Below are positions 26,116-35,044 of a stretch of 64,000 nt of DNA, piece after piece. Positions within the stretch are counted from its first letter, which is position 1; every line of letters starts with the position of its first letter. Source of the stretch: JAAYJR01 sp964495655 (lineage in GTDB: Bacteria > Bacteroidota > Bacteroidia > Bacteroidales > Prolixibacteraceae); assembly GCA_964495655.1 (NCBI GenBank), contig CAZBWK010000002.1, positions 1 through 64,000 on the forward strand, in the 5' to 3' direction. The notes beneath the pieces were generated by a model that ran no database searches, was not told where the DNA came from, and saw only the letters and a program-made list of their open reading frames with translations. A program made the position numbers and the translations under genes.

Positions 26116-27987
26116 TCAGTTACCTATACAGAAAAGATGCTTTTCCCCCCTGATATATATCCTGCCTTCAGCAAAAGCAGGGGTAGTCCCGGCAGTTTCT
26201 CCAAGTTCATTCTCCTTCAATAGTTTCATCTCCCTTGAAACCTCATATATCCTCATCACACCTTCATTATCCATCATAAATAATTTGTCTTCTGCAATAA
26301 CGGGTGATGAATAGAGAGTTATGCCAACGTCGTGCTCCCAGTGCTGATCGCCCGTTTTTGCATCATAGCATGCCAGAACGCCGTAACTGGTTGCAATAAA
26401 AACCAGTCCCTTATGAGCCACGGGACTTGATGCCTCGGGCAGATACATATCCTGCTCCCAGAGAATCTGCTGTGTTTTAATATCTATTGCAACCATCCGG
26501 GCATATTCGTTAGCAGCAAAGACTACCCCGTCGCTATATGCTACAGACGGACCGACCTCACCCATCATACATTCAACGGACCACAGTTCTTCTCCTGTGT
26601 CAATATCATAACCGGCAACTATCGGATCTGCTGTCAGCAATAACTGGTACACTCCGTCAACTTCGGCCATGACAGGGCTTGCCCAGGATATTTTTGCCTT
26701 CCTTGCCGTTTCCCAAACAGTCTGTCCGTCGCCTGTACCAAGAGCCATCACTTTGCCACCCTTATTGGTATCGTATTGAACAAACAATTTGTTATCCCAC
26801 GTGATCAGTGATGAAGAGTGACCGTAATGATTATCCGGCACACCCAGGTTTCTTGCCCATATACGTTGTCCTTCCATATTAAAAGCCACAATGTCGCCTG
26901 TGGCAAATATTGCGTAAACCCTTTTACCGTCAGTTGTTACAGTCGGGGCTGACAGCCCGGTGTCTTCAGTGACGCGGGGAGGAGATGAGGGCGATCCGGT
27001 AATATTCCCGGCATTGCCGGACCAGAGAAGTTTTCCGTCTGTACGGTTAAAACAGTATACTTCCCTGCTTTTCTCATCTGCCCCTGCTAAAAATATCCTG
27101 TCAGCCCACACTACGGGCGAATTGAAGCCGGCTTTAGGAACAGCAGATTTCCAGATAACAGACTTACCTGTATTTCCGTCCCATTCAATTGGAATGTTTT
27201 TATGATAGACCAGTCCAAGTCCGAACGGCCCCCTGAAAGAGTTATGATTATTTTTTATTAGTGTCGCAGTTAATGCTTCGACAGTCCGGGCGGCATTGAT
27301 AGCAGACTTATCTGTTCCTTCCTGATCAATATCTGCCGGCCCCGCAGTCTCGCCGTCTCCGGATATATCCTCCTGCGAATGTGTCAAAACCTCATTGCCT
27401 GACGGCTGCTGCACTTCCTCTTCAGGGGTATCTTCTGCTGATCTGACTTCAACTATCGCTACAGGTTCATCCGCAGAAATTTCTTTATCGGCCGCTGCAA
27501 CAATATCTCTGTTGTATTTCTTCAGATAATCGTCAGAAAAAAAAGAGCCTGCAAGCGCTAATCCAAATAAAACCACCCCAACTGCAATAATTCCTTTCCT
27601 GGCAAGTAACCGTTCAATGATCTCACTTTTCTCTGATATTCCGGGCTTTTCAATTTTGGCTTTCAGACTGGTGTATACCTGTAGTGCAACAATAAGAATT
27701 ATTGCCCCGGAGAGCAAAAGAAAGGCACCTGTTCTTACCTGCCACCTGCTGTTAAAATATGCTTTTCTTGCCAGCAGGTCAAAGTTGCGGATTTCAGTTA
27801 TCAACTCCTCATTGCCGGGATCACTGTTTAATCTTTCGACCAGCGCTTCCAGTGCTTTACTTTCAACAGGGTCACTTTTCGAGAGCTGCCAGAAGTTGAG
27901 CAGCAGTAACAATGCCACTGCCACACTAAATATACCGGCAATAACAGCCACATTCTGAGCAAATTTTATTTTATCGTTGTCAGTCAT
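26116..27987 (-). CDS. Three-helix membrane protein with PQQ-like beta-propeller
   Basis: Three predicted membrane helices (about 11-33, 85-107 and 132-150) are followed by an acidic linker (about 160-240) and a C-terminal PQQ-like propeller (about 245-623). The blades are marked by repeats such as NRTDGKLLWSG, DIDTGEELWSV and DAKTGDQHWEHD, opening with FRGPFG, the same start block seen in the upstream propellers. Odd helix number places the propeller opposite the N-terminus, presumably in the periplasm. The gene lies 11 bases after the NapH-like gene, suggesting a physical link to that membrane ferredoxin. No enzyme motif is visible beyond the propeller. Confidence 0.75.
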   Translation of the reverse strand: MTDNDKIKFAQNVAVIAGIFSVAVALLLLLNFWQLSKSDPVESKALEALVERLNSDPGNEELITEIRNFDLLARKAYFNSRWQVRTGAFLLLSGAIILIVALQVYTSLKAKIEKPGISEKSEIIERLLARKGIIAVGVVLFGLALAGSFFSDDYLKKYNRDIVAAADKEISADEPVAIVEVRSAEDTPEEEVQQPSGNEVLTHSQEDISGDGETAGPADIDQEGTDKSAINAARTVEALTATLIKNNHNSFRGPFGLGLVYHKNIPIEWDGNTGKSVIWKSAVPKAGFNSPVVWADRIFLAGADEKSREVYCFNRTDGKLLWSGNAGNITGSPSSPPRVTEDTGLSAPTVTTDGKRVYAIFATGDIVAFNMEGQRIWARNLGVPDNHYGHSSSLITWDNKLFVQYDTNKGGKVMALGTGDGQTVWETARKAKISWASPVMAEVDGVYQLLLTADPIVAGYDIDTGEELWSVECMMGEVGPSVAYSDGVVFAANEYARMVAIDIKTQQILWEQDMYLPEASSPVAHKGLVFIATSYGVLACYDAKTGDQHWEHDVGITLYSSPVIAEDKLFMMDNEGVMRIYEVSREMKLLKENELGETAGTTPAFAEGRIYIRGEKHLFCIGN

Positions 27988-27998
27988 TTGATTTATAT

Positions 27999-29264
27999 TT
28001 ATTTTTCAACCGGACAATAATCCATGCAACGCCCGCAGCTGAGGCAACCTGCCCTGTCCGGCACATAATCCTGCCTCTTTCTGAATACCATTGTATTAAG
28101 TAATGTCAATCCAATTACCAGTCCGAGGAACCCTCCGGCTATCATGCTCCCTGTCTTAAACTTTCCCCTGACTGTCTCTGCCTCTTCCACAAGTGTATCC
28201 ATTGTCTTTCCTGACTCCAGGAATGTCTGAACATCGATATTGTCAGGATCATTCTTTATTTCCGGATTTGATATCAGCAGTTCAGCAAGGTAAACATTTT
28301 GATTGGCCCCTGACAAAAACAGGTGTGAGCGTTCACCGACAAAGGCACCTGCTACAATCCATAAGGGTATCAGTAAGGCATACAGAATAAACTTTTTAGC
28401 TCCCGGCCCTCCTTTTACTGTCTCTTTTTCATCAACAGGAAAGTCAATAGCATCAAACGGACAGGAGGTTGTACACAACTTACACTGAATGCACTGCGAA
28501 GGTGTTATTGTAAGATGCCATTTGGAAAAACGCGACATCCAGCTGAGTATGACACCGTAGGGGCAGAGAAAACGGCAATAGGGACGGGCAACAAACATAC
28601 CCATCAGTAAAAAGCTTATTCCAAGGATAACCATATGAAATTTAGCATCCATCCTGAAAATCCCTACAAACGGATCATAGCGGCATACAATAAAATCTGT
28701 GCCGGTAGCTGCAAACAGTACAGCAAGAGCCAGATACAGATATGGTATCAGTCCCAGTGTTTTGTTCAGCCATTTCGGGAGACTCATCGGTTTCACAATC
28801 AACAGGTCCTGGATTGCACCGAGGGGACAAGCACCGGCACAAAACACCCTCCCAAAAAAAAGCGCAAAAATGAGACGCAGAAGAAAAAACAGAAGAGTTG
28901 AAAGAGAGACAGAATATCCTGCATCAAAAAATGAAAGGGTTATATTTTGGAAGGATCCTACCGAACAGATGCACCCGTTCCTGTAGAATCCGAAGTAAAC
29001 CAGTGTAAAGACCGACAGCCATAAAATACCCTGCCTGGAACGCTTCTTTAAGGCAAACCAGGCTGCCAGGCAAAGGACTAACAGCAGCACTGCAGCATCC
29101 ATATATTCAAGTCCTCCGGCACGCGGTTCAGGCTTCACAACATCAGGCTGTTCATAGCCGGAGCTGAATTCAGGTTTGGGAAATCTCTGCTGCTGTGAAT
29201 ATGAAGTCAGCGCCGCGATGCAGAATACGAAAATAAAAAGAAAATATACTGATATTTTATTCAT
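27999..29264 (-). CDS. NapH/NosR-like polyferredoxin membrane protein
   Basis: A membrane electron-transfer protein of the NapH/CcoG/NosR type, a class that commonly exchanges electrons with quinones. After a signal-like segment (about 5-24) come several transmembrane helices. The two diagnostic CX3CP motifs are present (C142-AGACP within FCAGACP and C230-RFLCP), along with a [4Fe-4S] motif C258-IQCKLCTTSCP and a second ferredoxin-type motif at the extreme C-terminus (CLSCGRCMDYCP). A CIC pair (98-100) also lies at a helix edge. The C-terminal ferredoxin follows additional membrane helices, an arrangement beyond that of simple NapH. It sits 4 bases after the Tat ferredoxin gene, reproducing a NapGH-like pair. 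Confidence 0.82.
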   Translation of the reverse strand: MNKISVYFLFIFVFCIAALTSYSQQQRFPKPEFSSGYEQPDVVKPEPRAGGLEYMDAAVLLLVLCLAAWFALKKRSRQGILWLSVFTLVYFGFYRNGCICSVGSFQNITLSFFDAGYSVSLSTLLFFLLRLIFALFFGRVFCAGACPLGAIQDLLIVKPMSLPKWLNKTLGLIPYLYLALAVLFAATGTDFIVCRYDPFVGIFRMDAKFHMVILGISFLLMGMFVARPYCRFLCPYGVILSWMSRFSKWHLTITPSQCIQCKLCTTSCPFDAIDFPVDEKETVKGGPGAKKFILYALLIPLWIVAGAFVGERSHLFLSGANQNVYLAELLISNPEIKNDPDNIDVQTFLESGKTMDTLVEEAETVRGKFKTGSMIAGGFLGLVIGLTLLNTMVFRKRQDYVPDRAGCLSCGRCMDYCPVEK

Positions 29265-29268
29265 TAAG

Positions 29269-29847
29269 CTATGATTCAGGGTTTTTATTAAAATCTCCTT
29301 TTATGTTGTAAGCCTCATCTGCTTTTACCCTCTTTATTGCTTCCGAAGGACATACCCTTGCAATCGAACAGTCATTGCAGTTAAGGCAGATATCGTGAAT
29401 TATCTGCAGGTGAAGAGACCCGTTGCCAAATGACGTACACCCTTTAACACATTTTGCACAACCAATACATAGATCTTCGATGATAATATATTCAAAATAG
29501 GGCTCTTCAATGAATCTTCTTTCGATTGCTGCTGTGGGACAAAGCTGATTCTCAGCGGCAGTTGACAACTCATTAGCATCGGGCTTAAAATAACCTCCGC
29601 ACAGATCGCAATATCCGCACAGGTCATATGCATGAACACACTTAACTGCCGAAGGGGTCATTACACATTCAGTTGCACAGCGTCCGCACTGGGTGCACTC
29701 AAAGGGGTCGATCTGCCAGACATACTCATCCCTTGTTGCCCTGCTCAGTGCCAAACCGCTTATACCTCCCAGTGCAAGAGCTAATGAAAGGCGCACACCG
29801 CTTTGTATGAACTCTCTTCTGTTTTTCGATTTACTTTTGCTATCCAT
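29269..29847 (-). CDS. Tat-exported polyferredoxin (NapG/NrfC-like)
   Basis: A periplasmic iron-sulfur protein. The twin-arginine motif NRREFIQSG (9-17) precedes a hydrophobic stretch (19-34), indicating folded export. Seventeen cysteines cluster as four ferredoxin-like groups: C51/54/57/61; C70/77/80/83 with C103; C127/130/133/137; and C154/157/160/166. This supports up to four [4Fe-4S] clusters. The arrangement with the following NapH-like membrane protein resembles menaquinol dehydrogenase modules of nitrate or nitrite reductase systems, but no nitrate or nitrite reductase is in the window. Confidence 0.85.
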   Translation of the reverse strand: MDSKSKSKNRREFIQSGVRLSLALALGGISGLALSRATRDEYVWQIDPFECTQCGRCATECVMTPSAVKCVHAYDLCGYCDLCGGYFKPDANELSTAAENQLCPTAAIERRFIEEPYFEYIIIEDLCIGCAKCVKGCTSFGNGSLHLQIIHDICLNCNDCSIARVCPSEAIKRVKADEAYNIKGDFNKNPES

Positions 29848-29850
29848 TGT

Positions 29851-30033
29851 TCATCTCTCCTTTTCTGCCTGAGGCAATTCACAATCAGAAACCTTACTGC
29901 AATTTTTACAGGCTGGTGATACTGAACAGTCAGTATCCGGATCCCGCCTGACTGTTAACCATGTGGTAAGAGCAGCCATGGCTCCCAGGATCAGTATCCT
30001 GCCTCCTGTCCTTATGAACTCTTCGCGCTTCAT
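29851..30033 (-). CDS. Small membrane protein with four-cysteine tail
   Basis: A 60-residue protein of unknown function. Its N-terminus KREEFIRTGG resembles the neighbouring Tat motif but has a single KR in place of the arginine pair. A hydrophobic helix covers about 12-28, then the tail holds C36, C42, C45 and C51 (C-x5-C-x2-C-x5-C), able to bind one metal or Fe-S cluster. It ends 3 bases before the Tat ferredoxin gene and is on the same strand, so it is almost certainly part of the operon. The conserved-looking spacing and position argue that it is a real gene. Confidence 0.65.
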   Translation of the reverse strand: MKREEFIRTGGRILILGAMAALTTWLTVRRDPDTDCSVSPACKNCSKVSDCELPQAEKER

Positions 30034-30072
30034 TAATAAATATTTTCGTTAGCAGATAATTTAACGTTTCCC

Positions 30073-31038
30073 TCATTCAACCGGAGTGAATACCCTTATC
30101 ATCTTTTTATCAAAATCCATGGCATAAATATTATTCCTGCTGTCAGCTGCCACATCCGGGGCATGTCCGTCTTCAATAAACTTACCGGGTGTGGCGACTA
30201 CCCCTTCAAATTCTCCGGAAACCTTATATGTTTTAATACGCACCAAACCCTTTTCACTTGTAACAAACCGGCCGTCACCAAGGAAAGTAAAAAAAGCGGG
30301 ATTACAGCAACCGCTGAAACTTTCTGTTCTCATACCGGATCTTTTCCAATGGGAACGTAACTGTCCTTCAAAGGTATAATTTTCTAAAGAATGCATTCCC
30401 GGATTCACGATCCACAATTCACCCTCATCATTGATATCCATATCAAAATATGGACTGGGAATGATAAATCCGTGAAGAGCCCCCTCTTCTGCTTTTCCGT
30501 CAAATACTGAGATCAAACTGCCGCTAGTGGAAAATCTCATTACCCTCCGGTTAGCGGCGTCTGCAATAAATATATCATTATCGCCGGAAGCAGCTATTGC
30601 CGTAACAAATGATGATTCCTCAAGGGGAGTCCATTCAATTATACCGCCGTCAGAAAGGCTGTACGTAAAAATCCGGTTCCCGGCAGCAAAGACCAATTTC
30701 TTATTGAAAATTTCCAGAGTGCGTGGCTTAACAGGAAGGTTAATCTGACTTATCAGGGTTCCTTTCAGGTCAATGACCTTGATAATATCATCACCTGCAG
30801 CATAAATAGTGTCATTAAAAATTGCAATTGCAGCAGGTTCTTCAAAACCGGTTCTGAAATTTACCGATTCCCTGTAAGTTATCAATGAAGGGTCAACACT
30901 CTTAAACTCCTCCACATCATATTGAAAAGGATTGGGTTTGCCCCTGTCAGGCCTGTCCGACAGATATTCACTCACCATCACTATAACAATTATTACAGCA
31001 AGTGTAATGAGGAATATTATTACTGCCTTGTTTTTCAT
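30073..31038 (-). CDS. Membrane-anchored NHL-type beta-propeller
   Basis: A single N-terminal membrane helix (about 5-22) anchors a periplasmic propeller of about six NHL-like blades, recognisable from patterns such as ITVIAASGDNDIFIADAANRR-type strands and INDEGELWIVNPG. A vicinal cysteine pair in SGCCNP near residue 250 stands out in an otherwise cysteine-free chain. NHL propellers are usually binding scaffolds; no catalytic motif is visible. It lies between the tandem PQQ-like propellers and the ferredoxin genes with small gaps, hence probably co-transcribed. Confidence 0.7.
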   Translation of the reverse strand: MKNKAVIIFLITLAVIIVIVMVSEYLSDRPDRGKPNPFQYDVEEFKSVDPSLITYRESVNFRTGFEEPAAIAIFNDTIYAAGDDIIKVIDLKGTLISQINLPVKPRTLEIFNKKLVFAAGNRIFTYSLSDGGIIEWTPLEESSFVTAIAASGDNDIFIADAANRRVMRFSTSGSLISVFDGKAEEGALHGFIIPSPYFDMDINDEGELWIVNPGMHSLENYTFEGQLRSHWKRSGMRTESFSGCCNPAFFTFLGDGRFVTSEKGLVRIKTYKVSGEFEGVVATPGKFIEDGHAPDVAADSRNNIYAMDFDKKMIRVFTPVE

Positions 31039-31073
31039 CTGTTTAAAATTTTAGTAACGGGGTGTTACCCCTT

Positions 31074-32498
31074 TTATCTGTTCATATCCAGACAAACCAT
31101 TGTCTGCGCATCACGCATAATCAGATAACCATCAGCAATAGCAAAAGGAGCCCAGGCATCATGCCCGTCTTCAATTACCTTAACCTGGTCGTACTGTATA
31201 TATCTTTGTATATCAGGCCTGGCAATAGTCAGAGTGCCATCGTCGTGCAGTATAAACAATTTATTATCTGCCATAAAAAACGGTCCCAGTCCGAAACGAT
31301 TTTCAGGTCCGCTGGTCCAGACAGGTTTTTGAGGATCACCGGGATCAACACAGACAAGCTGATTACGCGAAGGTCCGCCATCCTTGGGTATTATTCCAAA
31401 CAGGTGACCATTCCAATATAAAGGAGTCTGCTGCTCACATGCCAGTCCGTCGCGCGGAGCATACTTAGTAAGGACCTCTATGCTGAAATTGCCATTATCC
31501 TCAAAAAGCCTTGCCATCATGCTTCCGGCTCCATAACCTGCAGTCATGAATATTTTACCGTCAGGCATACATACCGGGGAGGGAGCGATTACAGAGTGGT
31601 TCCACACTGTTGTGCTCCATAGCATCTCTCCGGCATCCTCCCCATCGGCAGCTATCCCGACCAGGGCGCCGGCAGCACTGTAAACATACATTTTTCTTCC
31701 TCCGAAGGTAAATGGCATAACTGAAGAATGCGACATCTTCCAGCCTGAAGGATTTGGAGTTTCCCAAAGCTTCTCACCGGTTTCACAATCAATTGCCACC
31801 ATAAGGGCTTTTCCGCCGGTTGCGATGATCGCTTTACCATCGTCAATCAGGGGGCACTGACCTGTATACCATAATGGTACTTCCGATTCATACTCTCTGG
31901 CAACATCAAGTCCCCAAAGCAGATCCCCGGTCGTCCTGTCGAGACACATAACATGACACATCGGACCTATTGTTAAAATATAATCATCCGTAACTGCAGG
32001 TATTGTTCGCGACATGCCATGGTTGCGCTTAATATTGAGATTATATCCACGCGACCACAACTCTCTGCCGTCGGCCAGGGAAAAGCAGCGCAGCAGGTCC
32101 GCACGCTGGTCTTCGTCATAATCGAGCACATAAACCAATCCCTCGTAAATAGCAGCTCCTGAGTGTCCCTCGCCCAGTTCAACAGACCAGATGATCCTCG
32201 GACCTTCGGAAGGGAATTTATCAATTAACGGAACAGGAGATTTTGAAATATTATCGAAGTCACTGCCTCTGAACCGGGGCCATGATTCAGATAAAGAAGT
32301 GTAATCAGATGAATAGTTATTGAATATTTCCCCGATATCAACATTCTGCGCAAGGCCACCCGCTTCCCTGTTATCTTCCCCTGCCACTCTTAAACGGAGC
32401 TCCGGCGAAGGATCCTTTGCCAGCCACCAAAAGATAAAAGCAACACCTGTAACAGTAATTATCAGTAAAGAGAGTTTAAATGCTTTGCTGTTATCCAT
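31074..32498 (-). CDS. Membrane-anchored PQQ-like beta-propeller
   Basis: An N-terminal helix (about 7-26) followed by a PQQ-like propeller that starts WPRFRGSDF near residue 70, the same opening block as the three propellers upstream. Blade motifs include SLADGRELWSR, DRTTGDLLWGLD and DCETGEKLWETP. Cysteines in MCHVMC and TGQCP are unusual for the fold and might bind metal. It overlaps the preceding gene by 8 bases, showing translational coupling. Its divergence and anchor set it apart from the three secreted neighbours. Confidence 0.75.
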   Translation of the reverse strand: MDNSKAFKLSLLIITVTGVAFIFWWLAKDPSPELRLRVAGEDNREAGGLAQNVDIGEIFNNYSSDYTSLSESWPRFRGSDFDNISKSPVPLIDKFPSEGPRIIWSVELGEGHSGAAIYEGLVYVLDYDEDQRADLLRCFSLADGRELWSRGYNLNIKRNHGMSRTIPAVTDDYILTIGPMCHVMCLDRTTGDLLWGLDVAREYESEVPLWYTGQCPLIDDGKAIIATGGKALMVAIDCETGEKLWETPNPSGWKMSHSSVMPFTFGGRKMYVYSAAGALVGIAADGEDAGEMLWSTTVWNHSVIAPSPVCMPDGKIFMTAGYGAGSMMARLFEDNGNFSIEVLTKYAPRDGLACEQQTPLYWNGHLFGIIPKDGGPSRNQLVCVDPGDPQKPVWTSGPENRFGLGPFFMADNKLFILHDDGTLTIARPDIQRYIQYDQVKVIEDGHDAWAPFAIADGYLIMRDAQTMVCLDMNR

Positions 32499-33741
32499 TT
32501 CTGTTTTTCAAATTATAGACCATCAATACACTGCCATGCCTGATGAATAATTTCTGATCATATATTGCCGGATGGGCCCAATGAGGGCCCTCCCCGTCAT
32601 TGACCTTAAAAGTACTTATGATTTTAAAACTTTCCGGTGAAGGTTCAACCAATGCTACATTACCGCTCTTCTCCTCATAGAGATAAAGCAGACTATCGGC
32701 ATAAATTATTGAACCTTTATTATACCATTCTTCCTCCCAGTTAGTCTTACCTGTTTCGAGATTAACGCTGACCCACCTGCCACGTGCGTTATGCTGCCAG
32801 TTCGACCCGTAAAAATTCCCGTCAACCAGCACAACACCTCCGATGTGGGTATTGAATGTCTCATTTTTCCACTTCAGCTCAACACTCCTGTTGTTTTCTT
32901 TTATTTTAAACAGAGTTGCGGGATGGTCATAACCACTGGTAACAAATACCAGGTCATTAAACACAAGGGCTGGATTGGCATTAGCTCCTTTACCCTGACT
33001 GCCAACATGATATTGTATCAGGTCATAACTCCAAAGTATTTCACCCAACTCGGGGTTTATGGAAATAAGGTCCCGGGTGGTTTGTGCCAAAATGAACTTT
33101 TCCCCGTTAAACCCGGCTAAAACGGGCGATGCATATGATTTTGCACCTCCAAGGCTTCTTGTTTTCCAAACAGGCGAACCATCATATTTATTAAATGCAA
33201 CCATGCTGTTTTCATCTCCTCCCGTAGTAAAAACTACCAGTTCGCCGACAATCAGGGGACACTCTGCATCTCCGTGCTGATGGATTTCACCATTATAATC
33301 TTTAATAACATCCACACTCCATATTATTTCCCCGGTAGTTGCATTAATACATTTCAACTGTCCGATACCGCTGGAAACATATAATCTGTTATCCTCATAA
33401 GTCGGGGTACTGCGGGTCTCTGTATACGACCGGGTCCAAGATCTCCCGTAAGCAGTTTCCCAAAGCAGGTTACCTTTAATATCGTATGCAGAGAGGACAT
33501 CAACTGTGTCATGCTTCTGGCCCGTTACAAATATTTTTCCTTCGGCAAACACGGGCTGGGAGTATCCCTTGCCGAATCCTTCTATCTTTACGATCAATTC
33601 CGGGCCGGACTCCGGCCACTCCTTGAGCAGTCCCTTTTCCTCATAGCGGCCTGACCGGTTTTTACCTCTGAACTCAACAATATTCTGTGAGGACAAAGAT
33701 GTAGTCAGGATTATAAAAAGAATAACAAATAGAATTTTCAC
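32491..33741 (-). CDS. Secreted PQQ-like beta-propeller, tandem paralog 3
   Basis: A signal peptide (1-18) then a propeller of about eight blades. The start block FRGKNRSGRYEEKGLLKEWPESGPEL aligns with those of the next two genes upstream, as do YGRSWTRSYTETRSTPTYEDNRLYV and the ending HWAHPAIYDQKLFIRHGSVLMVYNL. The product is therefore a tandem duplicate. No catalytic or cofactor-binding residue can be assigned with confidence. It is separated from the next upstream copy by 10 bases. Confidence 0.75.
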   Translation of the reverse strand: MKILFVILFIILTTSLSSQNIVEFRGKNRSGRYEEKGLLKEWPESGPELIVKIEGFGKGYSQPVFAEGKIFVTGQKHDTVDVLSAYDIKGNLLWETAYGRSWTRSYTETRSTPTYEDNRLYVSSGIGQLKCINATTGEIIWSVDVIKDYNGEIHQHGDAECPLIVGELVVFTTGGDENSMVAFNKYDGSPVWKTRSLGGAKSYASPVLAGFNGEKFILAQTTRDLISINPELGEILWSYDLIQYHVGSQGKGANANPALVFNDLVFVTSGYDHPATLFKIKENNRSVELKWKNETFNTHIGGVVLVDGNFYGSNWQHNARGRWVSVNLETGKTNWEEEWYNKGSIIYADSLLYLYEEKSGNVALVEPSPESFKIISTFKVNDGEGPHWAHPAIYDQKLFIRHGSVLMVYNLKNRNG

Positions 33742-33751
33742 ACTAATGAAA

Positions 33752-35002
33752 TTATCTTGATCTTATATCGTAAACCAGCAACACATCGCCGTGCCTCATA
33801 AATAGTTTTCCGTCTTTTATAAAAGGATGTGCCCAATGGGGACCTGCCCCTTTTGTGATCCTGAACTCACTGATAAGTTCAAAGCCGTCAGGGGAAGGCT
33901 TTATCAAACCCACATTCCCTCTTTCACTATAGGCATACATCAGTCCGTCGGCCATAACTACAGAACCTTTACTCTTATCCCACGGAGTGACATATTTTAT
34001 TTCACCTGTATCCCAGGCCATGCACACCCAGTTACCCTGTTTATTGTTAAACCAGTTGGAACCGTAAATATATCCGTCATGATATACAAGGCCTCCAATA
34101 TGATTATCAAGTGTATGGTCAATAAATTTTTCCGATACTGATGTACCGGCAGAATCCATCTTAAGCATTACAGCATAGTAATCGTAACCCATTGAAAGAA
34201 AAATTCCGTCATCTTTGAACAAGGGTGTATTGGCCCATATAAGTCCGTCACCGCCTGTAAGCTCCGGGTTAAAATATTTATAACTCCAGGCTATTCCGCC
34301 GGTTTCAGGGATTATTGCAATAACATGTGTCCCTATCACGGCAAGAATATACCGGAAATCTTTATATTCATAAATTGTTGCCGAGGCATAAGCTCTCGGA
34401 CCTTCGAGTGATTCAGTTTGCCAGACCGGTTTCCCTGTCATTTTATTCAGGGCTACCACACTTGTTTTTTTCCCTCCCGGTGAGCAGATCACTTTATCGT
34501 CTATTAACAAAGGAGTTTCTGAATTACCCCACGAATGATATTGCCCCTCATACTCTTCGTCAACATTTACGGCCCAGATCTCTTCCCCGCTATCTGCATC
34601 AATACATACAACACGGCCGGTACCGCTCTGCACATAAACACGGTTTTCTTCCACCACAGGGGTACAACGGGTATCGGGATAAGACTTAGTCCATGAACGG
34701 CCGTATGGAACCTGCCATCTGATATTTCCATTCATGTCTATAGATGTCAGGTAATCGAGAGTATCTATCATGCCGGTTGTATAAATATGATCACCGGCAA
34801 AAACCGGAGATGAATAACCTTTGCCTATCTTATTCACTTCCATGATAAGTTCCGGTCCGTTTTCAGGCCATGACTTCATAAGGCCTGTGTCAGGAAACTG
34901 TCCGTCACGCATGGGGCCGCGCCACTGTACCGGTTGGGCGGATAATTCACAAAATCCAAAGAACAAAACAAACGCAATAATCAGAAATCTCATGCCAAAC
35001 AT
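33752..35002 (-). CDS. Secreted PQQ-like beta-propeller, tandem paralog 2
   Basis: A signal peptide (ending LSAQ near residue 23; the Met at residue 4 may be the true start) precedes a propeller beginning QWRGPMRDGQ. Shared landmarks with the flanking copies are GLMKSWPENGPEL, GKGYSSPVF, YGRSWTKSYPDTR and the closing HWAHPFIKDGKLFMRHGDVLLVYDI. The identical 416-residue length to the following copy supports recent common descent. Its role is unknown. Confidence 0.75.
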   Translation of the reverse strand: MFGMRFLIIAFVLFFGFCELSAQPVQWRGPMRDGQFPDTGLMKSWPENGPELIMEVNKIGKGYSSPVFAGDHIYTTGMIDTLDYLTSIDMNGNIRWQVPYGRSWTKSYPDTRCTPVVEENRVYVQSGTGRVVCIDADSGEEIWAVNVDEEYEGQYHSWGNSETPLLIDDKVICSPGGKKTSVVALNKMTGKPVWQTESLEGPRAYASATIYEYKDFRYILAVIGTHVIAIIPETGGIAWSYKYFNPELTGGDGLIWANTPLFKDDGIFLSMGYDYYAVMLKMDSAGTSVSEKFIDHTLDNHIGGLVYHDGYIYGSNWFNNKQGNWVCMAWDTGEIKYVTPWDKSKGSVVMADGLMYAYSERGNVGLIKPSPDGFELISEFRITKGAGPHWAHPFIKDGKLFMRHGDVLLVYDIRSR

Positions 35003-35044
35003 ATTATATAACTAAGCATTAATGTATTAAGAGGTGATGAATCA

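Noticed and set aside
22080..29847. A hydrogenase or formate dehydrogenase operon
   Set aside because: No H-cluster, NiFe or molybdopterin protein motifs occur in any neighbouring frame.
29269..29847. Nitrate or nitrite reductase accessory protein
   Set aside because: NapG/NrfC resemblance is real, but no reductase gene is present, so the specific role is not assigned.
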